Positions 58,416-64,000 of a stretch of 64,000 nucleotides of DNA are shown piece by piece; the first letter of the stretch is position 1; every line of letters starts with the position of its first letter. The stretch covers positions 26,360,685 to 26,424,684 of the forward strand of contig BTRK01000003.1 in assembly GCA_036245805.1 (NCBI GenBank), given 5' to 3'. The notes beneath the pieces are model-generated. The model was not told where the DNA came from and made no database searches. It saw nothing but the letters and a program-made list of their open reading frames with translations. Made by a program: the position numbers and the translations under genes. The stretch is from Pristionchus mayeri (taxonomy: Eukaryota > Nematoda > Chromadorea > Rhabditida > Neodiplogasteridae).

Positions 58416-60376
58416 ATGATATTTGTAGATCCAGTTACTCCAAACGACAGTACTAAGCAGACTAAAGTGACGACTAGGAAGAGATCGAAGAAAGCGGTGA
58501 ATCCATATACCCACTAATCGGTATTCACTACCGTATTCCAGAAGAATTCGAAGGATAATGATGGCAGCAATTCGAACTCAGGAGTGAGATTACCGTAGCC
58601 CATTTCTACAATAACCTCTTTCGTTTCAGGAGCATCCTCTTCCAGTACGTTGATATTATGAAGCAGAAAGTTACAGTAATCAAAGAATCGCAGAATTATT
58701 TAATTTAGACTGTGACTCCTCCTTCTGCTGAGGCGGCTCACCTCGCAGAGACCTTCGGCACTCCCAACAAGGCTGCAGATAAGAGGTACCGTAAATAGAC
58801 GAGGATACTGTAGGAAGGCAATCGATTGCAGGGAATTGAAGCGTGCCGAGATGCGTCGTAGCGGGTACGGCAGTGAGGTGGAGGATGTATCGATAACTGA
58901 TTGATTTAGCATCGCAGTGGCGGCAGATTTGGATAATGACAAGACAATATTCGAGCTGCCCCTTCAGAGTGTGGCAACGTGAGGAATGAATGGATGAAGA
59001 GAAGGAAGGATAAATTACAGGGCGAGACCACATCATCATAAGGAAGTGAAACTACAGTGGAAGGATGATAAGGAGGTAGAAGGATACTGTAGGAAGAGAG
59101 GGAGAATCGATTGATTGCAGACTCATAGACAGAGCAAGAAAAGGGCCATTCCCTCACCAAGTAAGAGGAGAGAACAGAAGAAGGGAGAAGATGAAAGAGT
59201 TGAAGAAAGTCACGAATCGGTAGGGAAGAATACGGTAGATGATGAAGGATACTGTAGGATTGCAGAAGAAATCGAAGGAAGAGATCGATGATACAGCGAA
59301 TGCACAGAGCGATGTGGAATCGAGGATGGTGAGGGTGTGAAGAGAGGAGAGAGGAGAAAAGAGGTATTGAAGAGACATAAGAAGGAACCATCTGAGAAGA
59401 AGAAGGATGAGGAAGAGAGGAAGAAGAAGGAAGAGGAGGATAAGAAGAGAGAGGAAAAGAGGAAGCAGAAGAAGAAGAGAAGAGGAAGAAGGAAGAGGTA
59501 CACAGACTGTTTCGCACTCTTATATGCATTGAAAAAATTCAGGAAAGAAAGATTGAAGAACAAAAGAAGGCCGAAGACTTGAAGGCATGGGAGGAAGAAA
59601 AGAAGAAGATGGATGAAAGGAAGAAAGAAGAGGAGAGAAAGAAAGAAGAAGAGAGGAAGAAGAAAGAAGAGGAGAGGAAGAAAGAAGAGGAGAAGAAGAA
59701 GAAGAAAGAAGAGAGGAAGAAGAAAGAAGAGGAGAGAAAGAAAGAGGAGAAGAGAAGAGAGGAAGAAAGAAAGAAGGAGGAGGTATTGCGATTGTCTCGT
59801 GATCAACTCATTTTGATTATTGAAGGAACGAAAGAAGGAATTGGAAGAAATCGCCCTCGATCCAAAGAAAGCTGAAGAAGAAATGATGAAGAGAAGGGAA
59901 GAAGAGGAGAAGAAGAATGAAGAGGAAACGAAGAAAGAAGAGGTCGAACTTGTGACAATTATATCCAATTTACCGTTCGAATGTCAGGAAAAGCAGAAGA
60001 AAGATGGCAAAGATCAATCCGGCAAATCGAAGAAATCCAAAAAGGAGAAGGAAAGTGGTGAGAATGAGAGGATTGGTTAGGGATGATGCAATCACATGAC
60101 AGATTCGACTACATCGAAGGATTCGACGACGAAGGAAGAGGAGAAGAAGGAAGATAAGAATGAGGTCTACTCATTCTCTCTCGATCACTCGATCCTTCAT
60201 TCAGATTGCCTCTCCTTCCCCAGGAGAAGTCTCCTTCTTCTATTCCGTCATCCAGACCATCTTCAGTGAGTACTCCCTTCTTCCCTCTCCTGAGTACTCC
60301 CTCTCAATTCCTCCTCTCTTCAGTGGGTTTCTACAACTTTCTCGTCTATCTCAAGAACTCGATGGGAGGAAAATGA
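58416..60376 (+). CDS. Lys/Glu-rich coiled-coil protein with hydrophobic tail
   Basis: Sixteen exons: 58416-58496, 58542-58583, 58630-58644, 58709-58785, 58832-58864, 58910-58978, 59021-59075, 59121-59219, 59266-59328, 59373-59497, 59543 or 59548 to 59782, 59826-59942, 59988-60057, 60103-60164, 60205-60265, 60324-60376; about 395 residues. The first third is basic and Ser/Thr-rich. From about residue 175 the chain is almost only Lys, Glu and Arg for some 150 residues, a long charged helix or coiled coil. The C-terminal 37 residues are different: hydrophobic and aromatic (FFYSVIQTIF, FYNFLVYL), possibly a membrane anchor. No family recognised. To keep frame, exon 11 must start at 59548 (AAAG acceptor) rather than after TTCAG at 59542. 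Three introns are similar in sequence. The opposite strand shows a long Ser/Leu/Phe frame that is a shadow. Confidence 0.72.
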
Positions 60377-60661
60377 AGAAGAGGAGAAGATCCTCTCCCC
60401 ATTCCATCCACATTCAAACTAGACGATAAACGATCAGAGTTGCAACTCTCTTCTCGCCCACTTTGCCTGCAACAGATACGATTAGCTTGCAACACGAATA
60501 CAATGATGTTGTGATTTATCGTAGAGGGAGGAGTGTTTACACTGGAATTGCCCCTCCCTCTCCCAGTTTTATCGTCCTCCTCACTATCATTCACTTCACA
60601 ATAAGCTTCGTCCTGTACTCAGCCTCCTCCTCCCCTCTTCCGTCTAGTCGAAGTTGAGGAG
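60377..60661. other. Short intergenic gap
   Basis: 285 bp between two same-strand genes. No exon seen. Confidence 0.5.
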
Positions 60662-63380
60662 ATGCGAAGCCTTCTTTTGCTTTCCTTCTTCCCTTCATTC
60701 CTTGCAATTCAACCAGTGCAGGTGTGACAATTCCATCCCTTCTCCATCCATTCTCATCTACAGGAAACAGAAACTCGCCAAGTTCGATCTCTCAATGGTC
60801 TTTGGTCTTTCGTCCGTGACTCACACAACGGACCCGATATCGGACTGAGTCAGGAATGGTTCGGAAAAGACATTTCGAGATTCGAGGCATGGTCACTTAC
60901 CGTATCCTCTCCTATTCGATCGATATCAGAATGCTTCGGTGATGCCAGTTCCCTGTGCCTATAATGATCTAGAGGATGCTTCTCTGCGAGACCACGTGGG
61001 ATGGGTGTGGTACCAGAGGAAGGAGACGATCTCCACTCGTCATTCTGATCAACGGATCTTCCTCAGAATAGACAGTGCTAACTACTACTCCATCTTGGTA
61101 CTCTCTCACTCCATCCTGGCTATTCTATGAATCATTCCAGTATGTGAACTCGGTGGAGGTGGGTAGACACGTGGGAGGGCACATTCCCTTCGAGATAGAG
61201 GTCACTAAGCACATTAATTTCGGTCAGTTAGTCGTCGATCGACCGAGTGGATACCGTACTCCTCGCAGGGACCGAGAATCGATTCACTCTTGCCCTCAAT
61301 AATACGATCAGTTGGCAGACTGTGCCCAATGCAGACTTCAACTATCTCGTCCAGAAGGATAACATCTCCGGAGTGGAGGCTAGTGATCTTTGAGCTTTCC
61401 CGAATGAAAGGGACGAGAGAAGGTTCTGTTCAGGTAGACAGATACCCTCCGGGATTCTTCACGATGAAGGGTAACTTCGACTTCTTCCACTACGCGGGAA
61501 TTCTTCGTCCCGTCCGGCTCTTATTCCGACCCATTCTATTCATCGAAGACGTACTCATCAATGCGCAGGCTAATGGTGAATCGAGAGAAGGGAAGGAATG
61601 GAATTGCTCATTCAGGTTCCTTCTCTTACTCCTTCGGATTGGTGGGCAATGGAGGATACGAGAGCATTCACGTGGAAGTCACTGATGAGGATGGTGAGAA
61701 GGAGAGAGAGTCACTCGATCACTCCACTTCAGAATCCTCCATCTACTCGAATGACAAACTGACTGGATCAGCTAAGATCGAAGAGGCGAAGTTGTGGTGG
61801 CCACGAGGATTGGGAGATCCCACTCTATATACTTTCACTGTAATCCATAATACGAATCCTCCTGATATTCCTGCCTCTAGGCTCGAGTATACGGTAGTGA
61901 TGGATCGATAATCGACGAGTTCCGGACCACTTTCGGATTCCGATCGGTGACATTCGACAATGAGAAGATATACTGGAATGGAAGACCATTCTACTGCCAG
62001 GGATTCGGAATGCACGAAGAAGCTGATGTAGGGAAGGAGAGGGAGAAGGGGGGAGGGGGGGGGGAGAGGGAGGAGGGGGGGGGGGGAGAGGGGGAGGGAT
62101 GAACACTTAAAGATAAGAGGACGTGCCTTCGATCCCGTACTCATGACGAAGGACTTGAATCTACTAGAGTGGACCAATGCGAACTGCTATAGGTGAACTG
62201 TCGGAGTGAGGGAAAGGGGAAGAGAAGGAGGAATGCAGGACGAGTCACTACCCATATGCAGAGGAGAGAATCTACGAGGGAGACAGAAGGGGGATTGCAG
62301 TGATCATCGAGACTCCCGCTGTGGGATTGAAGTAGGAAGGAGGAGGGAGGGGGAAGGGAAGGAGGAGGGAGGGGGAAGGGAAGGAGGAGGGAGGGGGAAG
62401 GGAAGGAGGAGGGAGGGGGAAGGGAAGGAGGAATCGTATTTGAAGGTCCTTCTCTAATGAGAACGCCCATTTGCACGCGAACATGGCAGAAGAGATGATT
62501 GTGAGGGACAGAAATCATCCCTCCATTTTCATGTGGTGAGTAAAGAGATCAAAGATGCCACTTAGAATTATGCTACATCAGGTCGATGACTAACGAACCC
62601 CAGACGTATCGTCCTGAGACGCGCAAATATTTTGAGTACGGTGTAATACAGTAGTCCGAGTAATATTGATTGATTGGCAGGACGGTGGTGGAGAGGGCTA
62701 GATCACTCAACGCGCAGGGCATTCCAATCACCGCAGTCTATGGACCATCGCAGTCCTACAACGATTACACGGTATACTGTTGGCTGGGATCGATAATGGA
62801 TGAGAATCTCAGGCGGATCTATTCGATGTAATCTGCGTCAATCGATACTACGGATGGTACATCGATATTGGAAGACTAGAGCAAATCGAACACAGTCTAT
62901 ACAATGTTAGTGACCTATTCAGTTGAGCTTTCAATCGGTCACCGTCCCCTCTTCCTCCTTCAGGATTTTATCACGTGGAAGCAACGTTTCGGGAAGGCCA
63001 TGCTCATTACTGAGTATGGAGCGGAATCGATTCCCGGCCTGCACAAGGTACCGTAACCCTCGTACCGTATTCTGATTCATAAACTAAGGACCCGTCATTC
63101 GTATTCACAGAGGAGTACCAGACTGATCTGTACCACAGTACTTGGGCTGCTCTGGATCAACTTCGATCGGAGGGAGTCATAACGGGGGAGATGGTATGGG
63201 TATTCGCTGACTTCATGACTGCGATGGGTGAGTGAAAAGAGAGAAGAAGAGAGATCAAAGATCAATCTAGATCAGACGAGAGTTGTGGGCAATCACAAGG
63301 GAGTCTTCACGAGACAGAGAGACCCGAAGAAGGCTGCATTCGAGATAAGAGAGAGGTACGGGAAGAGCTTCCTCCAATGA
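60662..63380 (+). CDS. GUSB: Secreted/lysosomal beta-glucuronidase (GH2)
   Basis: Seventeen exons (60662-60721, 60764-60901, 60930-61097, 61141-61222, 61269-61372, 61434-61575, 61616-61893, 61920-62027, 62113-62192, 62239-62331, 62446-62535, 62582-62635, 62681-62771, 62813-62905, 62964-63047, 63089-63227, 63271-63380) give 637 residues, near the human 651. A signal peptide ([15 protein letters not shown]) is followed by the sugar-binding jelly-roll domain ([14 protein letters not shown]), the immunoglobulin-like middle domain and the TIM barrel: [22 protein letters not shown] with the acid/base Glu, and ITEYGAES with the nucleophile Glu. It removes glucuronic acid from glycosaminoglycans or glucuronides in the lysosome or outside the cell. 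The only doubtful junction is between exons 7 and 8, where the apparent intron is 26 bases. Confidence 0.94.
62336..62430. repeat. 22 bp purine minisatellite in an intron
   Basis: Four copies of a GGAAGGAGGAGGGAGGGGGA-type unit occupy most of the intron between beta-glucuronidase exons 10 and 11. Confidence 0.92.
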
Positions 63381-64000
63381 GAACTTCCTCCTATTCACCC
63401 TTTATTTATTCCGTGATTATCCCATTGATAAATCTACTTTCCATCAATTAATATTGCACGCGGGCTGAATCTCAGCTACCTATGTCCCCCCTCCCCCCCC
63501 TCTCTCTCCTCCCTCTCATCCCTCTCTCATCTCTCAGCTTCTGTCCCTCTATGTACAAACACGGCCGTCTGTTATTTGCAAGACCTCTCGTGTCTCTCCA
63601 TTGATGAGCCACACGAGAGATCACAAGGAGAGAAAGCCTTCGTGACCTACCGACTACCGTATCTCATTTATCTGCTACTCGTAACCTTCCTCCACAGACT
63701 AATATTGGCCCCGATTCCTCTTTTGGCAGTGCCCTTTGGTCTTCTCTTCTTCCTTCCGTTCTCTCCTCTCCTCCCTTCATTCCTTCATTCATTCCCTTGA
63801 TTGATGGGGTGTTGGCTACTCATCTCTCTCCTCTCCATTCTCTACCCTCAATCTATAGTCTGACCACTCCGTCTGAAGCATCACGGAGAAACAACTCATT
63901 ATTTGAAAAGTGTTCCCGAGATTCTCATTATTTCTTAGTGTCTTTCTTTCTCCCTCCTTCCCTACCGTGGTAGGTCAGAGGAGTCTCCACTCGCAGGCTG
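63381..64000. other. 3' flank, no gene seen
   Basis: Pyrimidine-rich sequence with a hydrophobic 74-codon open frame at 63576-63800 that lacks splice support and looks like low-complexity shadow. Confidence 0.4.

Noticed and set aside
58906..59529. 207-codon minus-strand open frame
   Set aside because: Also antisense to spliced plus-strand exons with consistent phases; low-complexity composition.
59210..59968. 252-codon minus-strand open frame, rich in Leu, Ser and Phe
   Set aside because: It is the exact antisense of the Lys/Glu-rich coiled-coil exons; GA-rich coding DNA keeps the other strand free of stops.
62141..62518. Pro/Ser-rich minus-strand frame
   Set aside because: Antisense to a purine minisatellite in a beta-glucuronidase intron.

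Overview
This window looks like nematode nuclear DNA. Coding sequence is cut into many 15 to 300 base exons by short introns (often 40 to 60 bases) that mostly end in TTTCAG-like acceptors, and the gene families fit (a serpentine receptor, an extended nematode-type globin, an hsp-16-like divergent pair, a worm-type CK1 kinase). Dispersed TTTGATCTTTGATC and TACNGTA words and the very short introns would suit a diplogastrid such as Pristionchus, but that is a guess. There are no bacterial, phage or CRISPR features. Gene models below were built by hand from splice sites and reading phase; amino-acid counts follow from those models.

Layout. 1-909: 3' part of an unknown Lys/Glu-rich gene (+), facing a small unknown gene (922-1438, -). 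1834-1905: tRNA-Glu(CTC). 2717-5031: complete 8-exon seven-TM receptor (+) with a 700 bp palindromic TA-flanked element in intron 4. 5419-15257: small or unresolved genes on both strands, tRNA-Val(CAC) at 14295 and a decayed tRNA-Val copy at 12109. 16828-20489: 14-exon globin (+). 21002-23405: two minus-strand genes separated by 31 bp, the downstream one a C2H2-type zinc-finger protein. 23932-44660: one minus-strand, 40-exon UBE2O-like ubiquitin E2 gene (999 codons) whose introns carry several nested palindromic elements, including a 10.7 kb intron made almost wholly of them. 45224-48042: divergent small heat-shock protein pair sharing a 380 bp promoter with a four-unit heat-shock element. 48710-50648: CK1-like kinase (-). 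51661-57908: UPF1-like SF1 helicase (+) whose N-terminus is built from four tandemly duplicated 60-base exons. 58416-60376: Lys/Glu coiled-coil protein (+) whose introns resemble each other. 60662-63380: secreted beta-glucuronidase (+).

The genes do not form one pathway. The notable points are structural: tandem exon duplication in the helicase, self-similar introns, recurrent TTGAG 3' splice sites, nested palindromic elements concentrated in one E2 gene, and a near-zero-gap gene pair. About 20 kb (5982-16827 apart from listed genes, and the intergenic gaps) holds only low-confidence models.
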